Program-made: the position numbers and the translations under genes
Source: Paracoccaceae bacterium
GTDB lineage: Bacteria > Pseudomonadota > Alphaproteobacteria > Rhodobacterales > Rhodobacteraceae
Length of the DNA stretch: 60,940 nt
NCBI GenBank assembly: GCA_902543185.1
Contig: CACBXB010000012.1
Coordinates: forward strand, 1-60,940
Direction: 5' to 3'
Shown here: one piece after another, positions 36,775 through 44,425 of the stretch
Numbering within the stretch: the stretch's first letter is position 1
Layout of the letters: each line of letters begins with the position of its first letter
The notes under the pieces: generated by a model
The model's input: only the letters and a program-made list of their open reading frames with translations
What the model was told of the DNA's origin: nothing
Database searches by the model: none

Positions 36775-37554
36775 ATGAGAGCGCTAGTCACAGGAGGAGC
36801 AAAAAGGTTAGGTAAGGAAATGGCGATATTTCTTGCTGAAAGAGGCTTTGACGTTGCTATTCACTATCATACATCTGAAAACAGTGCTGACGAGCTTGTT
36901 AAGTTTATCAAATCAAAACTTGGAAAAAATTGTGTTGCCCTCCGTGCGGACCTGACAAACGAAAAAGAAGTACAAACGCTAATTTCGAGAGCTAACGAAA
37001 ATCTTGGTGGACCGATAAGTTGTCTAGTAAACAATGCATCTATTTTTGAGTATGACAATATTTGGACTGCAAATCGTGATAGTTGGGATCGTCATATTGA
37101 GAGTAATCTTCGGGCGCCACTAGTACTTACTCAATCTTTTGCCAAACAAGTCCCATCGATTAACAACGACGATAATGGTGAACCGGTATCTCAAGGTTTA
37201 ATTATAAATTTAATTGATCAGCGTGTAAAAAAACTAACACCTGAATTTACTAGTTACACGATAGCTAAAATGGGTCTCTGGGCGCTTACTCAAACTTCAG
37301 CGCAGGCCCTGGCACCAAACATCCGGGTGAATGCAATCGGTCCCGGTCCGACCCTTAAAGGAGCACGCCAATCAGAAGAACACTTTGAAAATCAGAGGAA
37401 AAATACAGTTTTAGGTAGGGGATCTGATCCAAGTGAAATTGTTGCTGCTGTAGGCTATTTGTTAAATGCCAAAAGCGTGACAGGTCAGCTGATATGTGTT
37501 GATGGTGGCCAGCATTTGGCGTGGAAAACGCCCGATGTCCTTGGCGTAGAATAG
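36775..37554 (+). CDS. SDR-family reductase, pteridine-reductase-like (FolM-like)
   Basis: A 259-residue short-chain reductase with an intact active site: ALVTGGAKRLGKEMAI binds NADPH, LVNNASIFE is the NNA motif, and YTIAK carries the Tyr and Lys. The TGGAKRLG coenzyme loop and general pattern resemble dihydromonapterin/pteridine reductases such as FolM, but function is not certain. It ends 265 bases before uvrC in a gap that holds an FNR-type box and a DnaA box. Confidence 0.8.
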   Translation: MRALVTGGAKRLGKEMAIFLAERGFDVAIHYHTSENSADELVKFIKSKLGKNCVALRADLTNEKEVQTLISRANENLGGPISCLVNNASIFEYDNIWTANRDSWDRHIESNLRAPLVLTQSFAKQVPSINNDDNGEPVSQGLIINLIDQRVKKLTPEFTSYTIAKMGLWALTQTSAQALAPNIRVNAIGPGPTLKGARQSEEHFENQRKNTVLGRGSDPSEIVAAVGYLLNAKSVTGQLICVDGGQHLAWKTPDVLGVE

Positions 37555-37731
37555 AAGTTAAACTGTAAAGTTTTACACTGCTGCAGGGATTTTTTCTTAC
37601 CCCTATGTAAAAATCTAATGTTTTCAACTATTTGGGCGATATTAAAAAAAATTCCCAACAAAATCAATAGGTTAAAAAAGTGCCTATTTTTTGTGCAAAA
37701 TAGCAAAATACTTCAAATCTAAAGAAAATTC

Positions 37732-37745
37732 TTGATTTGCATCAA
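37732..37745. promoter_or_regulatory. perfect FNR/FnrL-type box upstream of uvrC
   Basis: The sequence TTGATTTGCATCAA is an exact TTGAT-N4-ATCAA palindrome, the binding site of FNR/Anr/FnrL oxygen regulators. It lies 75 bases before the uvrC start, in a non-coding region. Whether the cell has FnrL cannot be seen in this window. Confidence 0.5.
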
Positions 37746-37758
37746 CTTACCCTCAGAC

Positions 37759-37767
37759 TTATCCACA
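37759..37767 (+). promoter_or_regulatory. consensus DnaA box upstream of uvrC
   Basis: TTATCCACA is the exact nine-base DnaA box consensus, 14 bases after the FNR-type box. A single box in a promoter could mediate DnaA control of transcription or titrate DnaA. No cluster of boxes or A+T unwinding element typical of an origin is nearby. Confidence 0.4.
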
Positions 37768-37819
37768 GAAACGGTGGACAGCTTTTCTCTTGAACTTGGT
37801 GCAATATAGTTGCAGCAAA

Positions 37820-39712
37820 ATGAGAATCGCTTGGTTAAAGAGAAAATTAGGACAGAGAGAACCGTTGGGTAAACAAGGTCAAGAAATCATTCGAAATTTC
37901 GCCAATAAATTGGATAACTCACCAGGAGTTTATCGAATGTTGGATAGCCAGGCGCGCGTACTTTATGTTGGCAAGGCCCGTAGCTTAAAAGCCAGGGTCT
38001 TTAATTATACTCGAATTTCTGGCCAAAGCTCGCGAATAGCCCGTATGATTTCAGAGACTGCTGATTTGATGGTTCTAACAACAGAGACTGAGACTGAAGC
38101 TTTGTTGTTAGAGCAAAATTTGATCAAACAACTTAAGCCAAAATATAATGTTCTTCTACGCGACGATAAATCGTTTCCCTACATTTTTATTTCCAACGAG
38201 CACGATTTTCCAAGAATAGAAAAACATCGCGGTGCTAAAATAAAAAAAGGGTCATATTATGGTCCCTTTGCAAGCGCAGGAGCTGTAAACAGAACGATTA
38301 ATACTCTTCAGAAAATTTTTCTTCTCAGATCATGTAGCGATCGAGAAGTTGAGGCTGGAAATAGGCCGTGTCTGAATTATCATATGAAAAGATGTGCTGG
38401 GCCATGTGGTGGTAAAGTGACAAAAGAAGATTATGCAGAGTTAGTAAATTCTGCTGATAATTTCCTAAAAGGTAGGTCAACAGAAATTCAAGAAATGTTG
38501 GCTGCAAAAATGGAAAAAGCCTCGGCTGAGATGGAATTCGAAAAAGCTGCGAGCCTCCGTGATAGGATACGCGCTTTGACACAAATTCAGTCGTCACAAG
38601 GAATAAACCCCAAGGGAATACGTGAGGCAGATGTAATAGGATTGCATAGAGAGGGTGCGCACGTATGTATCCAGGTTTTTTTTATAAGAGGTTATCAAAA
38701 TTGGGGAAACCAAGATTTTTATCCTAGAATAAATTTAGATAACTCCGATAAAGAGGTGCTAGAGGCATTCATTGGTCAGTTTTACAGCAATAAAGAGCCC
38801 CCAAGACAAATAATATTGTCACATCAGGTTCAAAATGATGACTTAATTATCAATTTTCTTACGAAAAAATTAGGGAAAAAGGTGGACATTATTATTCCGC
38901 GGCGTGGGGAAAAGTTCGATATTGTTTCCAGTGCTATAAGAAATGCAAGAGAGAGTTTGGGTAGAAAGCTGGAGCAAGCCGCAACCCAAAAGAAGCTTTT
39001 AAAGAGTTTAGCAGTTTCCTTTGATTTAAAATGCACTCCAAGTAGAGTAGAAATTTACGATAATTCTCACATACAAGGTACCGATGCGGTGGGTGCTATG
39101 GTAGTTGCTGGTCCAGAGGGTATGGAAAAAAATGAGTATCGAAAATTCAACATAAAAAATGACAAAATTGTTCCGGGTGATGACGTGGGCATGATGAAAG
39201 AGGTTATTACGCGCCGCTTTAAGAGGCTGATTGTTGAAGACCCAGATCGCAGGTTTGGAAAGTGGCCTGATTTAATACTGATAGATGGCGGCGCTGGTCA
39301 AATTGCAGCTGTTTCAGAAATAATGGAATCAATGGGTGTTGCGGAAATACCCTTAGTTGGAGTAGCGAAGGGTACGGATCGTGATAAGGGCAAGGAAGAA
39401 TTTTATAGGCATCGCATGCCAAAATTTGCATTAAAAAGAAATGATCCAGTTTTATATTTCATACAAAGGATGAGAGATGAAGCACATAGATTCGCAATTG
39501 GCACTCATCGTGCCAAGAGGACAAAAAAAATAGTTTCGAGCCCGCTTGATGGGATATCTGGAATAGGCTCTAAAAGAAAAAAAGCGCTTTTGAGTCATTT
39601 TGGATCAGGTAAGGCAGTAAAAAGAGCTAGTTTAGCTGACTTAAAGGTAGTTGACGGAATTTCGAAATCTATGGCGGAAAAGATCTTTGGTTATTTTAAC
39701 GAAAAAACGTAG
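37820..39712 (+). CDS. uvrC: excinuclease ABC subunit C
   Basis: A 630-residue nuclease that makes both incisions in nucleotide excision repair after UvrAB bind damage. It has the N-terminal GIY-YIG domain (SPGVYRMLDSQARVLYVGKA), a Cys-rich segment (NYHMKRCAGPC), the UVR motif FEKAASLRDRIRAL, the RNase H-like domain (VEIYDNSHIQGTDAVGAMVV and LILIDGGAGQI) and C-terminal HhH motifs. The ATG at 37820 is chosen; a TTG at 37790 is possible. Downstream pgsA and moaDE, often found in this order in relatives, are absent. Confidence 0.95.
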   Translation: MRIAWLKRKLGQREPLGKQGQEIIRNFANKLDNSPGVYRMLDSQARVLYVGKARSLKARVFNYTRISGQSSRIARMISETADLMVLTTETETEALLLEQNLIKQLKPKYNVLLRDDKSFPYIFISNEHDFPRIEKHRGAKIKKGSYYGPFASAGAVNRTINTLQKIFLLRSCSDREVEAGNRPCLNYHMKRCAGPCGGKVTKEDYAELVNSADNFLKGRSTEIQEMLAAKMEKASAEMEFEKAASLRDRIRALTQIQSSQGINPKGIREADVIGLHREGAHVCIQVFFIRGYQNWGNQDFYPRINLDNSDKEVLEAFIGQFYSNKEPPRQIILSHQVQNDDLIINFLTKKLGKKVDIIIPRRGEKFDIVSSAIRNARESLGRKLEQAATQKKLLKSLAVSFDLKCTPSRVEIYDNSHIQGTDAVGAMVVAGPEGMEKNEYRKFNIKNDKIVPGDDVGMMKEVITRRFKRLIVEDPDRRFGKWPDLILIDGGAGQIAAVSEIMESMGVAEIPLVGVAKGTDRDKGKEEFYRHRMPKFALKRNDPVLYFIQRMRDEAHRFAIGTHRAKRTKKIVSSPLDGISGIGSKRKKALLSHFGSGKAVKRASLADLKVVDGISKSMAEKIFGYFNEKT

Positions 39713-39773
39713 TCATAATGTAAGTTACCAAAAAAAGATCAAAGAAGTGACTTTTTATGATTGCAACAGAACA

Positions 39774-40529
39774 TTATTTAATTAAGTCAACCATATTTAA
39801 ATCTTGAATAACACTTGGGATTTTTTCTGGTGTATCTGATTTAAGAAAAATTTTCCAACTATTTAAATCTTGTCGTATAATTGTATCCATTCCTTTAATA
39901 TCCTCGATGAAAAGTTTTCCTGAAATATTGCTCAACGTATCTATATTTGAGACGAAACCTATTAAATTATCGAAATCAAAATCAGAATTTAATTCTACTT
40001 GACCTTGAAATGATAAATCAATTTCATTGTACTTGATGTCAGCCGTTCTAGCGAAAAGTGAAATATTTAGTTTAGATAAATCGGTCGTAGGCCATATTTT
40101 GAAATTCAGCTTTTCAAATATTAATTTCTTATTGATAAAAATGTCTTCTCCCTGAAATTTAATAGTGGGCGCGACCTCACCATTTCTTACAGCAGAGGCC
40201 AAACCTTTCGAAAATGTGAAATTATTTTCAAAGATATTCTGTATTGATTTGGTTGCAAAAATGTAGTGTGAGCTGTCATAACTCAATCGCATAACATCCA
40301 AGCGGTCTATTTTGATAGGTTCAAAACTCGCCTGTTTAATTTCTAAATTCGTAATTGTAGTGTCAAAACGATTTGGAAAGCCCCGAATTTTACCTAAATT
40401 GGCTGATACATTAGCGCTGTCGATATTAGTCCATAAAGAAACATTATCGGAATATTTATTTGACATTGTAAGCCAATAACAAGACCACACAAATGCTAGT
40501 AAAGTCGTTATGAAAATTATAAACCGCAT
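39774..40529 (-). CDS. DUF2125-type envelope protein
   Basis: A 251-residue protein with an N-terminal membrane segment (MRFIIFITTLLAFVWSCYWLT) and a long beta-rich periplasmic-looking remainder. The GFPNRFDTTITN motif at about residue 50 is what I associate with DUF2125 of Rhodobacterales. No function is known to me. The start at MRFIIF is preferred to one twelve codons earlier. It is convergent with uvrC and divergent from the ChaC-like gene. Confidence 0.72.
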   Translation of the reverse strand: MRFIIFITTLLAFVWSCYWLTMSNKYSDNVSLWTNIDSANVSANLGKIRGFPNRFDTTITNLEIKQASFEPIKIDRLDVMRLSYDSSHYIFATKSIQNIFENNFTFSKGLASAVRNGEVAPTIKFQGEDIFINKKLIFEKLNFKIWPTTDLSKLNISLFARTADIKYNEIDLSFQGQVELNSDFDFDNLIGFVSNIDTLSNISGKLFIEDIKGMDTIIRQDLNSWKIFLKSDTPEKIPSVIQDLNMVDLIK

Positions 40530-40599
40530 ATTTAGATGTTTACTTCTGTATTTACAGTCTTGCACCTAACATAAATTTTACATTGTAGGAGAATTTAAA

Positions 40600-41133
40600 A
40601 TGTGGGTATTTGGTTATGGTTCTCTGCTTTGGAACCCTGGCTTTAGATATTCCAAAAAAAAAATTGCTCGATTAGATGGGTACAGACGATCTTTCTCTAT
40701 GCGATCAATACATCATCGCGGTACTGTTGAAAACCCTGGTTTAGTTTTAGCTTTGAGCACGGATAGGCAGAGTTTTTGCGAGGGTTTAGCCTTTGAAGTA
40801 AAACAAGGTAAAGAAGTTGAAACCTTAGAATATTTAAGAGGGCGCGAACTCGTTTCATCTGCGTATCTTGAAAGACAAGTGTCTCTGAACTTAAAAAATG
40901 GCCAATCTATCAATTCGTTAGTATATGTAATTGACGAAGGACATGCACAATATTGTAAATTAACCCTAGATGAGCAGGCCAAAATTATTGCAGTTGCAAA
41001 AGGGAGACGAGGCCCCAATGATGAATATCTGTATAGCACACGAAAAAGGATAGCAGAATTAGGTATCAACGACGCTGAGATTGAATGTCTGTATGCCAAA
41101 GTTATGCTAATCAAAAATCAAAAAGATGATTAA
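40600..41133 (+). CDS. gamma-glutamylcyclotransferase, ChaC-like
   Basis: A 177-residue protein of the ChaC/GCACT fold. WVFGYGSLLWNPGF is the substrate-binding signature, and LARLDGYRRSFSM-like sequence (IARLDGYRRSFSM) and HHRGTVENPGLVLAL follow. ChaC enzymes degrade glutathione to 5-oxoproline and Cys-Gly. A TAGGAG lies about six bases before the ATG. It precedes the ExbB-like gene by 55 bases. Confidence 0.88.
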   Translation: MWVFGYGSLLWNPGFRYSKKKIARLDGYRRSFSMRSIHHRGTVENPGLVLALSTDRQSFCEGLAFEVKQGKEVETLEYLRGRELVSSAYLERQVSLNLKNGQSINSLVYVIDEGHAQYCKLTLDEQAKIIAVAKGRRGPNDEYLYSTRKRIAELGINDAEIECLYAKVMLIKNQKDD

Positions 41134-41188
41134 TTGGAAAAAGTTAACAACACTGTATACTGCAAACAAAATATAAAGGTCTCCAATT

Positions 41189-42361
41189 ATGGATCAAAGT
41201 AATTTGAATATTGGCTCACAATTTTCTCAACCCATCAGACAGATTATTTCTTTATTAATAGTAGCAGGTTTGAGCGGCCTAGGTGTTGTAATTGCTGCAC
41301 CAAGTGTTTGGCCAGTATTTGCATCAAATATATATTTAAATGGTGCGATACTTTTTGTCTTTGCGATTGGCGTAATTAGTTGTTTTGCACAAGTTGTACA
41401 ATTGGTTTTTTCGGTTCGCTGGCTTGAAAGCTTTGCTGGCGAAAAAGAAAACAAAAAAGATAAGGCGCCAAGACTACTTGCTCCTCTGGCTACGCTTTTA
41501 GGTTCTAGAAGCGCTAAAACCCAAATAGCAGCTTCCTCAACGCGCTCTATTTTAGACTCCGTTGCGACCCGAATTGAAGAAGCTAGAGAATTTACGCGCT
41601 ACATTGTAAATGTTTTGATATATTTAGGGCTGCTTGGGACATTTTACGGTCTAGCTACGACTGTTCCTGCGCTTGTCGAAACCATCAGGTCTCTTGTTCA
41701 ACAAGATGGCGAAACGGGAGTTGAAGTATTTAATAGACTGATGAATGGCCTTGAAGGTCAGCTTAATGGCATGGGTGTTGCTTTTGCCTCTTCACTTTTA
41801 GGATTAGCAGGTTCCCTTGTTGTTGGCCTTTTAGAACTATTTGTTAGCCATGGTCAGAATAGATTTTATCGAGAGTTGGAGGAATGGTTATCTTCGATAA
41901 CTCGCTTGGGTTTCTCATCTGGTGAAACAGAAGGTGCTAGTGATCAGGCTTTAATAAATTCAGTATTGGATCAGATGGCTGAACAGATGGAAGCAATGCA
42001 GCATTTATTCTCTCAATCAGAAAATTCTAGGACATTGGTAGATGAAAAACTCTCCATTCTTGCTGAAAATTTAAATGGCTTGACCGATCAGCTTGGACAG
42101 AGCGCACCAAGTAACGCAGCACTTGAACGTGTTGCAATTGGCCAAGAAAAATTATTTGAAGTTTTGTCAAATATTGAAAAAAATGATGCCGCGGATGCAG
42201 AAAGCCGAATGCGATTACGGTCTATCGACGTGCAAATGCTTCACTTAATGGAAGATTTAGCCGCTGGTCGCCAGGAAATTACGTCGGCGATAAGATCAGA
42301 ATTAAATTTACTTTCCGGATTGATTTCTAAGACTAACAGTAAGGCTAAAGGCAAAAGTTAG
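41189..42361 (+). CDS. ExbB/MotA-like proton-channel subunit with long cytoplasmic tail
   Basis: A 390-residue membrane protein. Hydrophobic segments lie near residues 18-38, 50-78, 138-164 and 195-220. The channel helices are GLLGTFYGLATTVPALV and GMGVAFASSLLGLAGSLVVG, the motifs of TolQ/ExbB/MotA proteins. The last 150 residues are helical and charged, predicted cytoplasmic. It ends one base before the coiled-coil OmpA-domain gene, with which it forms a two-gene unit. Together they look like a proton-driven stator. It is not TolQ/ExbB proper, which is shorter and paired with TolR/ExbD. Not recognised as Zorya. Confidence 0.85.
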   Translation: MDQSNLNIGSQFSQPIRQIISLLIVAGLSGLGVVIAAPSVWPVFASNIYLNGAILFVFAIGVISCFAQVVQLVFSVRWLESFAGEKENKKDKAPRLLAPLATLLGSRSAKTQIAASSTRSILDSVATRIEEAREFTRYIVNVLIYLGLLGTFYGLATTVPALVETIRSLVQQDGETGVEVFNRLMNGLEGQLNGMGVAFASSLLGLAGSLVVGLLELFVSHGQNRFYRELEEWLSSITRLGFSSGETEGASDQALINSVLDQMAEQMEAMQHLFSQSENSRTLVDEKLSILAENLNGLTDQLGQSAPSNAALERVAIGQEKLFEVLSNIEKNDAADAESRMRLRSIDVQMLHLMEDLAAGRQEITSAIRSELNLLSGLISKTNSKAKGKS

Positions 42362-42362
42362 C

Positions 42363-44396
42363 ATGGCACTTTCCCGTCGGACAGGACAAAGGTTCCAAGC
42401 GTCAATTTGGCCAGGTTTTGTAGATGCAATGACTGGCCTTTTACTCGTTTTGATGTTTGTTTTGACGATTTTTATGATCGTTCAATTTGTACTTCGAGAA
42501 ACAATCAGTGGTCAGGAGAGTGAGTTAAATAATTTGCAAGATGAAATGGCGCTCATAGCAGAGGCTCTTGGTTTAGAAAAAAAACAAACAGAAAGACTGG
42601 GACTTGAATTGAATTCCTTGGCTGGGACCCTCGCAAATACTGAGATTGAACTTCAAAGGCAGGCAACTCTCATATCATCACTAACTAAGGAACGCGAAGA
42701 GCAGGCGAAACTAATTAATCAGGCAAATTCAAAAATTACCCAATTTGAAGCTCAAGTTGCGGGCCTTCTATCACAACGGGATAATTTAAATCTACAGATT
42801 AGCAGTTTGCAAGGTGATCAAGAAACAGCCACAGAGAAAATTTCGGAACTGCAAAAAGAGAGTGACAATTTAAAAAGTGACAGAGATCAACTGGAATTAG
42901 CCTTAGCAAGTGCGAGAAATGAAATTGATGCAGCTGCACAAGCTGCCAGAATGGCTGCTGCTCAAAGAGAAGTTTTTGAAAGCATGATTGCAGCACTTGA
43001 ACAAGATCTAAGTGACACCGAGCAGAAGGTTACCGAAAAAGTTGATGAAATTGGCCTTTTGCAGGAAAGGCTTTCAAAGGAAGAAGAGGCACGGATTGTT
43101 TCGATCGCTGTAGCTGAAGAGTTGAGAGAGCGCTTGAAAAATGCTGATGCTGAACTTACTGCAATGACTTTGATGTTAGAAGCGCAAAGGCAAAAAGCTG
43201 AGGAAACACTAACCTTATTAGCTGCAGCGGACAACGCACGCAGCGCAATAGATAATAGGTTAAAAGAAACATTATTTGCTTTGGAAGTCGCAAATAGTGA
43301 AATACTCCAAAAAAAGCAGTCAATAGAAAAACTGGAAACCGGGGAAAAACAAATTTTAACAGAGCTGGATAAGTCTAATCTTGCCCTTGCTGCTGCCTTA
43401 TCTCAAGGAGAAAATTTAAAGCAAGAATTGAGTGAAACAAAGAAGTCACTAGATAGCAAATTAAGGATTGCTCTTGGCGAGAAATCAGAAATTGAGAAGA
43501 ATAACACTAAGTTGAGAGAAAATTTAGAAAATGCTTTGGTTGCTCGTTTAGCAGCTGATGCTTTAGCAAAGTCAAATTTAGAAGAGGCAAAGAGAAAGCA
43601 GGTTCTATTGAGCCAGGCTAAGAGGGAAATTGAAAATCAAGCAAATAAAAACAAAAAGTCAAATGAGGAGCTTCTTAGAGCTGAGCGTCAGACAGCTCTT
43701 CTAAATCAGCAATTGTCAGAAGTTAGAAAGCAACTTGGAGAATTAGATCAGCTTCTTAGTCTTTCAGAAGAAAGGGACCAGGAGAGAAAAGCTCAGTTGA
43801 AAAATGTTGGCTCGAGACTAAACCAAGCGCTTGCTAGCTTGGCGAGCGAGGAGAGGAAGCGCCGTAAGCTAGAAGAGAATGAGAGAAAAAGGCTCGAGGA
43901 AGAAAATAATAAACTAACTAATCAAGCAGAGGAATTAGCAAATTATAAGTCTGAGTTCTTTGGTCGATTGAGGACTGTTTTGATGGGTCAAGAGCGTGTT
44001 AGGATTGTTGGGGATCGTTTTATATTTTCTTCTGAAGTATTATTTTCAACTGGCAGTTCTGATCTCAGTAAAGAGGGGAAAGCTGAAATATCTAATGTCA
44101 CAGAAATTCTAAGTTCTATTATGAAAGACATACCGGACAATATCGACTGGGTAATACGGGTAGATGGCCATACGGACAATACTCCCTTGTCAGGCGTTGG
44201 AGAGTTCAAAGACAACTGGGAGCTTAGTCAGGCTAGGGCCCTATCTGTTGTGAAATATATGATTACAGAACTTAACTTTTCAGGATCACGCCTTGCTGCA
44301 AATGGCTTTGGTGAATATCAGCCAATTAGTACCGCAGATACTCCAGAAGCACGTGCGCAGAACCGTAGAATTGAAATCAAGCTCACTGAGAGGTAG
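42363..44396 (+). CDS. MotB-like protein with very long coiled coil and OmpA domain
   Basis: A 677-residue protein. A short cytoplasmic N-terminus leads to one membrane helix at about residues 19-44 (PGFVDAMTGLLLVLMFVLTI), where Asp21 sits like the proton-binding Asp of MotB and ExbD. Residues 45-530 are almost continuous coiled coil, rich in Glu, Lys, Leu, Gln and Ala. From about 546 an OmpA-like peptidoglycan-binding domain follows, with GHTDNTPLSGVG, NWELSQARA and NRRIEIKL. It could link proton flow to force on the cell wall. Partner of the ExbB-like protein just upstream; no third gene is coupled. Confidence 0.88.
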   Translation: MALSRRTGQRFQASIWPGFVDAMTGLLLVLMFVLTIFMIVQFVLRETISGQESELNNLQDEMALIAEALGLEKKQTERLGLELNSLAGTLANTEIELQRQATLISSLTKEREEQAKLINQANSKITQFEAQVAGLLSQRDNLNLQISSLQGDQETATEKISELQKESDNLKSDRDQLELALASARNEIDAAAQAARMAAAQREVFESMIAALEQDLSDTEQKVTEKVDEIGLLQERLSKEEEARIVSIAVAEELRERLKNADAELTAMTLMLEAQRQKAEETLTLLAAADNARSAIDNRLKETLFALEVANSEILQKKQSIEKLETGEKQILTELDKSNLALAAALSQGENLKQELSETKKSLDSKLRIALGEKSEIEKNNTKLRENLENALVARLAADALAKSNLEEAKRKQVLLSQAKREIENQANKNKKSNEELLRAERQTALLNQQLSEVRKQLGELDQLLSLSEERDQERKAQLKNVGSRLNQALASLASEERKRRKLEENERKRLEEENNKLTNQAEELANYKSEFFGRLRTVLMGQERVRIVGDRFIFSSEVLFSTGSSDLSKEGKAEISNVTEILSSIMKDIPDNIDWVIRVDGHTDNTPLSGVGEFKDNWELSQARALSVVKYMITELNFSGSRLAANGFGEYQPISTADTPEARAQNRRIEIKLTER

Positions 44397-44425
44397 TCAA
44401 GTTTGCTGCACTACTTCATGTGTGC

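Noticed and set aside
37732-37767. Chromosomal replication origin
   Set aside because: One DnaA box only, no cluster of boxes, no A+T unwinding repeats and no origin-type neighbours such as hemE-RP001 order or dnaA; hemE is nearby (5 kb) but the arrangement around it is not an origin.
41189-44396. Zorya defence system (ZorA/ZorB)
   Set aside because: The MotA/MotB-like pair recalls Zorya, but there is no ZorC, ZorD or ZorE, the long coil is in the B-type subunit, and the neighbours are housekeeping genes.
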